DNA of 64,000 bases from Umbelopsis ramanniana AG (taxonomy: Eukaryota > Mucoromycota > Umbelopsidomycetes > Umbelopsidales > Umbelopsidaceae): positions 1 to 64,000 of the forward strand of contig NW_026252163.1 in assembly GCF_025399195.1 (NCBI RefSeq). The letters are read 5' to 3'. Positions 24,791 to 36,226 of the stretch are shown here, in pieces. Numbering within the stretch: position 1 is the first letter of the stretch; every line of letters starts with the position of its first letter. The notes below the pieces were generated by a model. The model did not search any database and had not been told where the DNA came from. It worked only from the letters and a program-made list of their open reading frames with translations. The position numbers and the translations under genes are program-made.

Positions 24791-26247
24791 CATCCTTAAA
24801 TACAGCTAGCATTTGTACAGTAAACATCAACCTTACTAGCGTTCCAAAAGACCAAAAGTATACCGGTCTGATTTGACCAAATAAAAAAAATTCTGGTTTG
24901 GTTTGATTAAAACCAAATACTTATGGTTTGGTTTCGTTTGCCAATGGCACCAATCTGCATTGATTGGGAAACTTAACAACGTGGGTCCTGGAAATCGGTC
25001 AGAAACTTGCCGCCCGTAATTTTATTGCTACCTGTTCTCTGCAACACGTTATTTTAAACGAAATTTTTCGCTGGGTATAAGAGAATCATAAATGGACATC
25101 TTTGTTGATTTTATTTGACCACAGATTGTGTTCGTGAAGTATGCGCTGCACTTGAATATCCGTCCATTACACACGTTTCAAGTTAAAAATCCAAAAAAAA
25201 AAAAATGAATGTGCCTTTATCATTGAGACGGGTGAGGATATTTGCATGGTAGAGGAAGATAAACATTAAGCAATACGTGGTACGCTACTACTCAGAGATA
25301 TTTCATAGTAAATGAGGTTTCTATTTGAGTCGCACGATTGTATTTCGCTACAGAATGTGTAGCTGAGTACAATCAAATGAATCAGACTGCCATCCACTTC
25401 GCCATGTGTAGAAACAGAAATAGGATAGGTATTGATGACTCAATGATTGTCAACCTACTTGTTAAGACGAGTGATATGGAAGGTCAAGCTATCCCAAGTG
25501 ATCACGTGCTCTGACCACACAGGATGGCGAATTAACAATATTTATTTTTGCCACAAAATGTTTTTAAAAAAAATTTTACGGCTATAAAAGAAAACATAGT
25601 AGCCCATAAACAACACTTACCTTTCCCTCGAAACAACTTAAATCCATCCGCTCCGACCGTTTTGGTTTTTGCGGATGGAAGTTTGAGTACGTATCTGTCT
25701 TAGATGCACCCCGAGGAAGACATCTGTACGCCATCTTAATCACCCAAGCGCTCTTCTGTGCGTATACTGGGCTTCATGCGAAGGCTATATCTCTTTTAAG
25801 CGCTTATAAATATCATGAAATATAAAAAAGAAGCATATGACAAATATACTCTGTCATTTTATCTAGTTCTCTATAGAAATCTGGACATGCTCCGAATAAC
25901 AATAGAAAGTGACCATACTTGCACTATGGGTACTGAACAATGCTGGTAATTGTGGCTATGAAAGCACAATGTACTGCAAATAAGATACCTTACATAAAGA
26001 CATTGACCCAAACACGGTAAACTTCTGGACAAAATGATAGTTTGATTCAAGCTGAAAATGGTGCAGTGAAAAGATTTTCAATACGAAATCCATTGATTGT
26101 TAAGCGGCTTGTGCTGTTGGACAGCGAAAAGGGTAATCATATTCCATGAAATTTTAGCACAGCGACCGGAAATGGTAAAGGATAGTGTGCCTCTGCATAG
26201 CGCTACCGCGTTCGAAAATTGCCAGCTAGTACAGTGATGAACCAAAG
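24791..26247. other. Long intergenic region
   Basis: About 1.45 kb without a supported gene. Near 24,885-24,945 there are several TGGTTTGGTTT and AAAACCAAA copies, which can fold into a small hairpin after Mot1. A TATAAAAG at 25583..25590 is followed by a moderately GC-rich stretch (25,640-25,780) with no open frame. This could be a promoter or noncoding transcript, but nothing proves it. Confidence 0.45.
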
Positions 26248-28010
26248 ATGATAACAATTCCAAACAACATCACAAACAAGAGTAAGTAAGCCCAGTATAT
26301 GGCATATCTCGCACTTCACCAACTAAGCTTAATAACCGAACCGGCTCAACTTAGCTTGGATTCGAAAAACCATCAGCCGTGTTTGGGCAAATTGGCCAGA
26401 TGTCCTCTGTTGGAAAGGAAGCGTAAGTGTAGAGACATTGAGCTGGCAAGCAGATAATCACAGTAACCTAACAAAAAATCGGTTGTTGCATGTATAGGTT
26501 TTACCTGCCACTCTTCCACCTGTTATTCTGATGTCTATATTTTCTACGCTTGTCTGCTTAGTACATGTTAATTTCGAAGTATATCTCGGTCTTCCAAGCT
26601 CTGTTGGTAAGACATGGTTCAACAAATTGGCTGAGTAATAGAACATTTAACCAACACTGTGTTCAGTGCCAACAATCTCGGTGACATTAGGTCTTTTGCT
26701 TGCCTTTCGAGTCAATACAGCATACGATCGCTACACGGAAGGCAGACGTCTGTTTCAAACGATAACGACAACAATTCGCAACCTTGCACGTTTGATCTGG
26801 CTCAATGTCCCCGAAAAGAATGAAAGAGATCATGTCGAAAAGATGAGATGTGTCAAACTCCTTCTCGCCTTCGCGGTTGCTACCAAGCGGCATTTGAGAT
26901 CAGAATACGGTATTGACTATCCAGACTGTAAGCTATTTTCCAAAAGCATATTTGAAATTATACATCACCCTTGACTATTGACTCATCACTCTTCGATAGT
27001 AAAATCATTGTTACCAAATGATTGGGTTTCAACTATGACCTCGGCATCCATGCCTACATCACGAACAGCTCCTCCACCTCCCAAGTTGAAAACCAGAATC
27101 GCTGCAATGATGGGTATGGGACAACCAATTCTTTTACAAGATGACACTGATGTCGTTCCCGAGGCTGCGTTTACAGGATCCCCTGTAGACTTAATTCCAC
27201 CACCAATTTTACAACCTCAAAATGATGATATCAGTGACGTTGCTAACAAACGTAGAGACGAAGAAGACCAGGTACCTTTTCTGGTAAAGACAACTCCCAC
27301 TTTAGAATATCCTATCAAACGAGCTACTGCAAAAAAGAAGAGTGATGACAAACTGCATCTGCTTGATAGCTCTAGTGCATCGGGTCTGAATGAACAAGGC
27401 TCTAGCACTGCTGCATCATCCATCAAAAGTATCTCTTTCCATTCGGATGAAGACTTGCCGGAGGAGAGGGATGCAGACATGTGCTTGCCGATGGAAATTC
27501 TCTTTCGCATTTCACTTTTCCTTAACCAAGCTAAAGCAGCAGGCAGAATTGAATCCAGCTTCGTTGTTAGTTGCACCTCTTCAATCGATACGCTCACGAA
27601 CAGCCTTACAGCTTTTGAACGTATTCGCCATACCCCCATTCCAAAAGCCTATGATATCCATTTGTAAGTACCTGGATGCCTGTATATCTAATACATGTAC
27701 AATTACGTTGAAGTTTGACTTTAAATTATTCCATGATCACGATAGGAAACAAGGAGTAGTCATTTATGTTGTCACCTTGCCATTTACCTTGGTCGCCGAA
27801 ATGGGCTTTCTCATGATTCCAGTTGTAGCACTCGTTGCATTCACGCTTTTTGGTGTCATTGCTATTGGCTCTCAAATCGAAAACCCTTTTGGATATGATA
27901 GTAACGATTTACCTCTGTCACATTATTGTGATCAGCTCAAGAAAGAAGTGGAGTGGGTCATATATCATATCCCAACTTCGACCGAGTCGGTACTTCTAAA
28001 TGGCGTGTGA
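26248..28010 (+). CDS. Bestrophin-like (UPF0187) chloride-channel family membrane protein
   Basis: Six exons (26248..26281, 26355..26422, 26498..26606, 26667..26927, 27000..27663, 27746..28010) encode 466 residues. The N-terminal part TWIRKTISRVWANWPDVLCWKGS is followed by a membrane segment (VLPATLPPVILMSIFSTLVC) and the family hallmark LGLLLAFRVNTAYDRYTEGRRLF. A second hydrophobic block, GVVIYVVTLPFTLVAEMGFLMIPVVA, lies near residue 390, followed by QIENPFGYDSNDLPLSHYC, the classic bestrophin-like end motif. A loop of about 150 residues between them is hydrophilic and Ser/Pro-rich, longer than in bacterial relatives. The family forms anion channels; the cellular membrane cannot be read from sequence. 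The 34-nt first exon is inferred from phase and the GTAAGT donor. The gene converges with phospholipase D 140 bp downstream. Confidence 0.88.
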
Positions 28011-28150
28011 TCTGAATATTTTACAACATAACTTATTGTATAGCATTGCATAATACGTGGTTAACAATGATAAAACTCCAATTTTTAATTTAAATTCATG
28101 TTTGCATTTGCGGCAACATGCTGCTTATGGAAAGACTTCACATAAGATAT

Positions 28151-31100
28151 CTAGGTATACAACTCCATAACGGCATCGTTGGCAAGGGCTTCAAGCGATT
28201 CACCCTTCAAGTCAATACCATCCAAGAAGTTCAGTGGGAATAGTACGAGATGGCCGCGAACCTTATCCAAGTGAGATCGGACCTCCTCGACAGACATGTT
28301 GGGATCTGCTACGTGACCAGAGTTGATCTTGGTAGGATCAGGGAAGAACTGCTTGTAGTCATCCCAGTTATGCACTAATCAAGAACATACATTTGTTGGC
28401 TTCAATTTGAAAAAGTCTTAAGATCGTAATAGTCAGAAATACTTACCGCTTTCGTCGGGAACACAGTGGAAAACTTCACGGAAAGCATCGGTGTTCTTGG
28501 TAGCTGTGCCAAGCCATAGCTCATTGTAAGTCTCTTCGTCTAGAGGGTCTTGAACAAGGCGATCTTCGTGCGAATGCAATGTATCCTCATTAGCAAAAGG
28601 AGGCATATGCATAGAAGGTGTTACGGAGGTAACGTCTTCATCAGGGAGCAAGCCAAGATGTTCCTTCCATAGTTGTCGGCGAAGGGTGACGGCAAAACGA
28701 CCAGCATCCCACTAAGCGATGATGTATCAATAGACTGTAACATTTCAAATATAGCATACCAAAATATCATGACGACTTACATGTTCGCCGTTCATACGCG
28801 ATTGAACCATATCCTGGTCCTCGACAATCATGGCAATTTCAGAGTCATGGTCTCCTGCTTGTGAACGATCGTTCAAGTTGGCAGAACCCATAATGACAAT
28901 ACGATCTACGGTGATAACTGTAAGACATCTCTATCACTTGATACGGATTCGAGATATAGACACTTACCATCAACAATCATAAGTTTAGCATGAATATAAA
29001 GCTCTTCAGTAACATAATCTTCGGCTTCATCAGCTTCAGCTGCCTTTCCACGAGGACGATCGGTACGTGTATCATCAACCCAGCTTTCTTTGTCAAGATT
29101 GCCATCTAACATGGCGTCTCTTCCAACACTATCCCTTGCTTCGTTATGTTTGGCCATTTTAATGGCGTCGTTAAGCACCTTCTGGCCCTCTTCCTCATCG
29201 GGAACTCTAGTGTACTCGACAGCATTTTCCAACTTATCGCGGAAGTTTTCGAATGGATGTTGATGAGTAACAGATCCAGCAGTTCCACGAACAAAGTCAG
29301 GTTCTCCTCCTTTAATGAACTGAGCCCGACGCTCTTCAGGTCTTTGAGATGCTCCAGCAGCCTGGACTTCTTCAGTCGAATATCCGGCAGCGCTAGCAAG
29401 CATATCTTGGATGTGCTCCTTATTGATGCGATCGTAGCTGCGTAGGGCGAAGAATGAAATATAACGCTGACTGTCGATGCCAGCCTTTTGAAGTTCTTCA
29501 AGGATACTTCTTCCGCCACGGCAAATGGAAACGTATTGCCAATGCATGACAAGTCTACAATAGCATTGAGTCAACACAGATTTTGAAAATGGGACATTGG
29601 CGTGTCAAGACTCACCGTGCAACACCTGCATCCTTTGAACTCAAATCAGCTGGGAAAGCAGGAATGAGAGGCATGACAACGATGACGCGGAACGCCTGGT
29701 TTTCTTCATGAGCACGCTTGATACGGTCTACAATAGCCGCACCGATCTGATTCTTCAGAATGAAGTCCTTGTCAGTGTCAGATGTAGAAGTGACTAAAAG
29801 GATGGGAGGATATTAAGAGTACGTTTCGTTTCGGTCTAAACCTTTATGTAAGCACTTACTGAAAAACTGATTTTCAATGTAAACAAAGTGCTGAGCGTTA
29901 CGAATGCTTTCGATATAGGCATTTTGAATGGAGTGCTAGTGAGAGGAAATAGGGTTGATAAGATTTTTGCACACGCGCCAATTTGAGCCATGTCAATGGC
30001 TTACCTCGGTTTCAATATTGGAGCTCCAGTCAGCACTGCTACGCAAGATCTGAGCACGGCAAGAACCTTTGATACCACGTGTGTTGTGAACGTGCTTGCG
30101 GAAGAGCGAAAAGTCAGATGGTGGTTGAAACTTCTGTGCGTGACCAAAGCCTCCGAGTGGTGGTTGCAAAAATGGCACCTCCTCGCGATCCATGGATTTT
30201 TGGTGCTACAGCAAAAAGGTTAGTTGAAATGCGTGTAACCCAGGTCTCAACTAGCAACACTTGCCTTGATGAAATTCCATCTTTCACATGCGTGACGGAT
30301 AACGTCAAGGACAGGTCCACCAAGCATGGCAAGAGAGATATCGTGCCAAGGCATTCTGGCGAGAGTTGTTTTGTCAATCAACTGCAAGTCCCAATGTTGG
30401 ACTGGGGTCAAATGAAAATTGTTTAGCATCAAAGCTTTAAATTCACTGGTTGAATAGCTTAGCATCTTACCATCCTTAAAGTCAGCAATACGAGGGTTAC
30501 TGTAGTCCTGGCCTGTGATAAATTGCAAACCGTTAATGGTGGTTGCACATAAAAAACGTTACTTGACCTACAACGCTTACCTGGCCATACCTCAAGACTG
30601 GGATCGTTGCAGTGGAAATCTGCCAGTCTGTGGGTATGTGTATCCCAACGGCTGTGCAGCAAAAATTATACAAATGATGATTTAGTCAAGGTCACGAAAT
30701 AACCGTTCAATTCCATTAACTCCACATACCCAAAACAGAGATCGAGGCCACCCAAGAAGGCTATCCTGTTATCCACGATAAGGAACTTTTCGTGATGAGC
30801 CCAGAAGAAAGTTCCTCCAGCAGAATGATCAGGGTGTCTTTGAACTAAGATATCAAAACGTCAGTGGTCAACTCAGTACTTCCATTGATAAGATGTAGGA
30901 CATGAAAAAACTAACCGACAATATTTTTGCTTAAACCCTCTAACCAAGTCTTGGTATGCTCACTATCCAAAGTTAAAGCCATCTCTACTTCCTGTTGAAA
31001 TATGACGTTTGAGAAGGGGCAGACAACTCTATATTCAACAAACCATCCCGCTGTGTTACCTTGTATACTACGACATAGATCTTTACACCCTCGTCAGCCT

Positions 31101-31653
31101 TCTTCTTGAGCAACTTGTCGAGACGATACTCGGGATACTTGGTGGGAGGTCTGCGGAGGAACTAATGCGCGTTTTGTCTGAGAATCAAAGTCTAACACTA
31201 ACCCTTTCTCTCATGGAAAAAGATACTCACAAGCTCAGGACTCTATAAAAAGTAGGACCCGTTCCGTTAGCCTCATTTACTTCATAAAACAGTCACGATC
31301 ATCCCCATGCATCACAGCACGGCACCTACCAACCACCAGTCTTCGATAAAAATCATATCGCGAGCACTCTCGATAGCCTCGGACGCAGCCCTTATGAAAG
31401 ACGGGTTAGATAAGCTCTCTATTCACTTAGGGGGTATAGTCCTCACTAACCATAGGTAATCTTTGCCGTCTACAAAGTACTTGACTTGAGCTCCTTCACG
31501 AACAGGTGCAAAAGAATCGAAACGGTGGTGCTCGGCAAGATATGCCTCCTCACGCTTTTCCTCATCGTCAATATTGAAGAAATCCTTTGCGCGAAACTCG
31601 AGCTCCTCAAGATTTCCTTTAACAGTTTTAGCAATATCTTCGAAAAACGACAT
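28151..31653 (-). CDS. Phospholipase D (PLD1-type, two HKD motifs)
   Basis: Sixteen exons on the reverse strand (31451..31653, 31330..31390, 31231..31242, 31060..31161, 30916..30991, 30730..30844, 30581..30651, 30471..30512, 30265..30401, 30005..30205, 29860..29935, 29616..29793, 28968..29554, 28781..28905, 28447..28711, 28151..28374) give 824 residues. HKD motif 1 is [20 protein letters not shown] (about 168). HKD motif 2 is [20 protein letters not shown] (about 613). Other PLD blocks are [45 protein letters not shown] and YIENQFFI. The enzyme hydrolyses phosphatidylcholine to phosphatidic acid. It has no PX or PH region, so it is shorter than yeast Spo14. A charged insert of about 100 residues sits before motif 2. 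Exon 3 is only 12 nt and one intron has GC-AG ends (30206..30264). Confidence 0.95.
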
Positions 31654-31849
31654 AGAAGAAGAAGAAGAAACGATGAAAACTTTCAGTAATCAAACTCGTG
31701 GATTTCTATTTACGGTTTCGCCGCCCGTTAAGGGCTTGGACAAAAAGGCATTTGGTGTGACAAGAACGATGTATATTGAAAAAAAAAAATTTGAAATGCA
31801 TTATGGTTTCTAGGCGAGAATCAGATAGTCTATAGAAGGATGTGATCAT

Positions 31850-34344
31850 CTACTCTTCATCGTCGCTATCTAAGTCTTCATCCAAGTCATCATCGTCCTC
31901 ATCTTCATCTTCTTCCTCATCATCATACTAGCAAACAAAGCTGAATTAAAACCCAATGTTTACAACGACTGCTATTGTATGCCCGCTTTTACTTACCTCC
32001 ATCATATCACCATCGTCTTCATCTTCCTCTTCACCGATCATCTCATCTTCAAACTCTTCTTCTTCGTCTTCCTCAACATAAACATTGATAGGTTCGTTGG
32101 TGGTATCTTCTTGGGCGTACTGTGATCGCATGTCTATTTGGGACATCACCAAGTCCAATCGACCGTGCAGTCCAAGGAGCTTCTGGAAAACTCCAAGTCG
32201 TGCATCCAGTGCCTTATAGAAATTGGAGAGTTTACCAACCAGATCAGGAACCTATTGAAAAAGCATGGTTCACATGAGAACGTACGAACAACATAATGAC
32301 GGTGGCATTGAGAATGAACTTACAGTCATCAGGTATGCAGTGTGTATTAAGAGAATTGCCTTGATCCATTCCAAAAGCGCTTTACCACGGTTTGGTCTCT
32401 CTTGGAACTTGTCAACAATTTGCTGTAAGAACGGAATGACAAAGGTGGTGGGAAGTCTTCGCACAGTATTTCGAATGATCTCGGGGTTACTGTACGTCAA
32501 ACAAGCCTCCAACAATTGCGTGTCGTTGGAATGAAGTGCTTGGACAAGCATTTGTTGCAATGAACTGGCAGATGGAGTAGCATACTTGTTTGGTTTTCCG
32601 TTTTGAGCTCCAGTGTTGTTTCCGGCACCAGACTCTTCAACTGCCAAACCTGACAACTTTTGCTCTATTGATGGTTCATTTTGGTTGCTATCTTCTTCAT
32701 CATCATCATCTTGAGCCAAAGCAGGATTTGAAATGGCAAAGTCAGTGTTACCCAGTACTGTAACAGATGATTCATCGTATTTCTTCTGGGTAGTTTTCTG
32801 TGTAAAGTACATGTGAATGTTAGCTACACTTCTCATAACAATGCGCCATAATCCCATAATATGCGACACTTACCAAGTTGCTTGCTGCAAGTGACGCTTT
32901 GTCTACGAGGTAACCATTTACATTTTGTCTGGTCAAGACAATATCCTGTGACAAAGATCCAGAGGCATCGAGAACTCGCTTTGAAACAAAAGTTGATGCA
33001 CATTACTATAAATTCATGGTATAACAATAATGCTCCTTCATGTATACATACCACAGTCTCAAAAGCTGGCTTGATTGTAGAACCACGAGCAATGATAACA
33101 AAATCTTTGTCGCTTCCCGACATGAAGGCTGTCATTAATATGGGAATGGTACTAGATTCATCATCGCTTGAGACAACCTTGATGGAGGAATCTGGCTGTC
33201 GAGTGGTTGACCGAATCTTTCTTTTTGATTTGGGTCCGGAGGAGGCTGCTGAAGCCGATGTAGGGGAGGAGGCATTTTGCCAGATACCAGTAATACCATC
33301 CTCAGACAAAGCTAACACTGTGTTATCGGTTGAAGAGATATCGACATGTACGATGTCGTTATCCATTGTCAAGGCGGTGATGTTACCGGAATCGTCAGAT
33401 TGAGATGAGCAATCCCAAACGTTGACATAACGGTCATTTTCAGCGATGGAGACACAGATATCGTCGTTAGCACCAAAGAGAACATTAGTGATAGCGCTTG
33501 CATGACCAGTGAATTTCTATTCATGATATAGTCCATTATTAGCTTGATGAGTCCTCCTTCTGTTGACCCCAGTTACCGCCCTTACCTTGGAGATCTTTTT
33601 CGTTGCTAGATCCCAAATGTTGATGGTGTGTCCTGCAGTTGCCAGCTTAGTTTCACTGTGGTTAAGGGCCAACTTTTTGATGCTCTTTGAGTCGGCCTTC
33701 CACTTGCTGTAAAGGGAGTTATTAAAGGGTTCTAAACATGCGAACTCGCCCATACAACCATTGACTAACCTGATTTCTCTTCCTTCTTCAATATCCCACT
33801 CAACAACGTGGTGGTCTTCAGAAACTGAGTAACCAACATTACCAGCTTGGTTGAAAACGAAGTCATTGATGGGCAGAGTGTGTGACCCAGCGAGAGTCTT
33901 CACAATTCTTCCGTGAACAGGCGAGTATATAGCAATAGATCCATTTTGCAAGCCGAGGGCTAGCACTTTTTGGCTGTTGGAAGAAGTCTTTCTCTTCTTC
34001 TTAGATGCTTTGCTCTATTAGCCGATAAAGGTTGGATTAGTTAATATACCAGAGGTAGAATTCAAGCCGTGCATAAAACATACCATGTCAACGTCAGATC
34101 TGCTAGTTCCCCAGGCTAGACATGTGAATTTATCCTCTTTGCTGGAAGAAAAGTCGGATTTAATAGTACTGGATCGTGGATCAAAGATTCGAAGTCTATG
34201 GCGGTCAATTCCTTGCGTCACGAGAGCAAAGTTATCATTGCTCGGTGAATCGAAGGCAGAGAGCAAAGCTTCAACAGCCTTTGGTGCTACGTTCGTATCT
34301 TGCTTGGCTTTAAACTGGTTTCTACCCATTTCGTTTGAAGGCAA
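31850..34344 (-). CDS. UTP5: U3 snoRNP t-UTP subunit Utp5/WDR43
   Basis: Eight exons on the reverse strand (34084..34344, 33770..34014, 33586..33706, 33052..33516, 32874..32978, 32324..32797, 31997..32251, 31850..31927) give 667 residues. WD-type blades fill the N-terminal half (KVLALGLQNGSIAIYSPVHG, SVSEDHHVVEWDIEEG, KKLALNHSETKLATAGHTI, FTGHASAITNVLFG). A Utp12 domain follows (LQQMLVQALHSNDTQLLEAC, TVRRLPTTFVIPFLQQIVDKF, LLEWIKAIL). The last 70 residues are almost all Asp/Glu. Utp5/WDR43 acts in the t-UTP subcomplex in the nucleolus, linking rDNA transcription and 18S pre-rRNA processing. Two in-frame ATGs lie five codons apart at the start; I list the first. The 3' end lies about 195 bp from the phospholipase D start. 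Confidence 0.93.
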
Positions 34345-34881
34345 TTGATTGAGAGTGGAAAACTAGTCAGTCTTCCTCACAAAAAAAAAATCCATATTCC
34401 AAAAAAAAAAAATTCAGTGTCTGTGAACCGGTCACATTTCTTTTCAATGTTAAATTTCAACTCGAAATTAGACGTTCCAACGCCACGAGCCTTTTCCGTA
34501 CTGAATATGCCCAGGGCATCACAAAGCAAAACTTATATACTAGCTTATAAGCAGACAAAATGGAGGGATTTTACACACGTGGAATATCTAACAAAACATA
34601 ACCTTTATATTCATAAACACTACAACTGAACATGTCCCATTTTGCAAGTCACAAATGGCACCTCCGCTGCGAGAAACCAAAAGCGCGAGGGGTGATAAAA
34701 ACCTCGACAGTGATAGCCAACTGTGATGGAAATGTGAGGTTTATGTTCATCAACCAACTATCGCCAATGAAAGGTATGTCCAAGCTAGATCATCGATCAA
34801 TATTAATATAATACATATTATTTTATATTATCGTACAAGTTCTCGTGCAAAATATAGTGCATCAAACATAGAGAGTAGATC

Positions 34882-36098
34882 CTATCCTTTTTCCTTTACA
34901 TGCATACCGTTGTCATCAATCTGTACCTCGCAGCCTTTTCGATTGGTATAAGGAGAAAACTCTAAACATAGTATGCGCCTGGTTATTTGATCCAGCGCAG
35001 AAGATCTCGCCATACGGATTCGGCAATTGACAGTGTTTGCCCATGTCAAGCCAAGCGTTGCTTGCTTCGATAATGATTCGGAGAATGTATCCAAGTCTAA
35101 TTCATACTTTTCGTTCTGGCTTGCGTACATTGGCAGATGGGCCCATCTCCAGAGCCTTTTGTCGAAATCAGTAAGAGGCTGGTCTGAGCTACTGCCTGCC
35201 GTGAAGTCGTCAGTGACCTGATTAGCAACCACAACTGCAACATTGTGCTGATCAGCAAGCTTCTTCAAGCGAATACCGAGATCACACACTTCAGAAGCCT
35301 TCATCAGACGTCCTCCATCATCCAACTCAAAATGTTCGCCGCGGTATAGGGAGGCAATCGAGTCGATAACAACCAGTCGAATGTCGGGAGTGTTTTGTAG
35401 CATTGCTGGAAGTTGGTATCCGAGCACAGTATGTTGAGCATTCGTGGTGTGAAGTCGCAAGGTATATATCGAATTCCAGGCTTTTTCCTTGTCGATGATT
35501 CCAGAATATTTTTGACTATAGCTATTAATAAGTTGATGCAGTCTATTAGTTGGCAGTCTTCCTTCAGTGTGTACATATAGAGCTGAAGCATCAAGACCTC
35601 CGAGCGAGCGAGGGAGCTGCACAGTAAGTAGCAATTGCATTAAAAGTTGTGACTTTCCAGAAGAGCTGAAGAACCTCCACACATTAGTCATTAATTATCT
35701 TCATGGTTTGTAGTCAACTGTAAGAAGTACCTTTGGCCGACCACTTCGGTAATTGCCTTCGTGAACACTCCGCCACCGACAACGTGATCCAAAGTAGCGT
35801 CGCCAAGAGTGATACAGTCAGGCGTAGATGACACGTTAAGTAGATCGCAAACCTGAATATGTTTTTCCTTCCATGGGTAGATACGCGCTGTAGCTTCCCT
35901 TTTCAAATTTTGTGCAACGGTCTCAGAGATCTTTATAACAGCTGCAAGCTCTTGTGCCGATCGATATAGGACATCTTCAGGAAAGTCTAAGCAAGCTTTG
36001 AGGATTAATTAGTAAAGCTTACATGAAATACTTTCTCGCAGTTTCTTTTGAATACCATTTCCGAAAAGGGCTTCGATGTCAGAATTGGAGACAGACAT
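34882..36098 (-). CDS. RecA-like recombination mediator, Rad57/XRCC3 type
   Basis: Three exons on the reverse strand (36023..36098, 35731..35986, 34882..35665) encode 371 residues. Walker A is GQSSSGKSQ (about 107-115), formed across the second junction. Walker B is LVVIDSIASLYRGEHF near 228. Flanking features are LGGLDASALYVHTEG, TNRLHQL, ANQVTDDF and LGLTWANTVNCRIRM, all typical of Rad51 paralogues, closest to the Rad57/XRCC3 branch by the length and the start DIEALFGNGIQKKLRESIS. These proteins help load Rad51 during homologous recombination. The first intron is only 36 nt (35987..36022) with GTAAGC, a TACTAAT-like branch site and TAG. The start is 128 bp from the divergent SMG6 gene. Confidence 0.88.
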
Positions 36099-36226
36099 GC
36101 AACATTGGAAGCTGCGCTTTTGAAAGGGGGAGGCCGTGCTCCCGCGGCACTACTTAAAATTTTACCTGGGGCCGCAAAATTGAATAATCTGTCACGCAAC
36201 AGCATTTTTTTATCTGCCCTGCTTTA

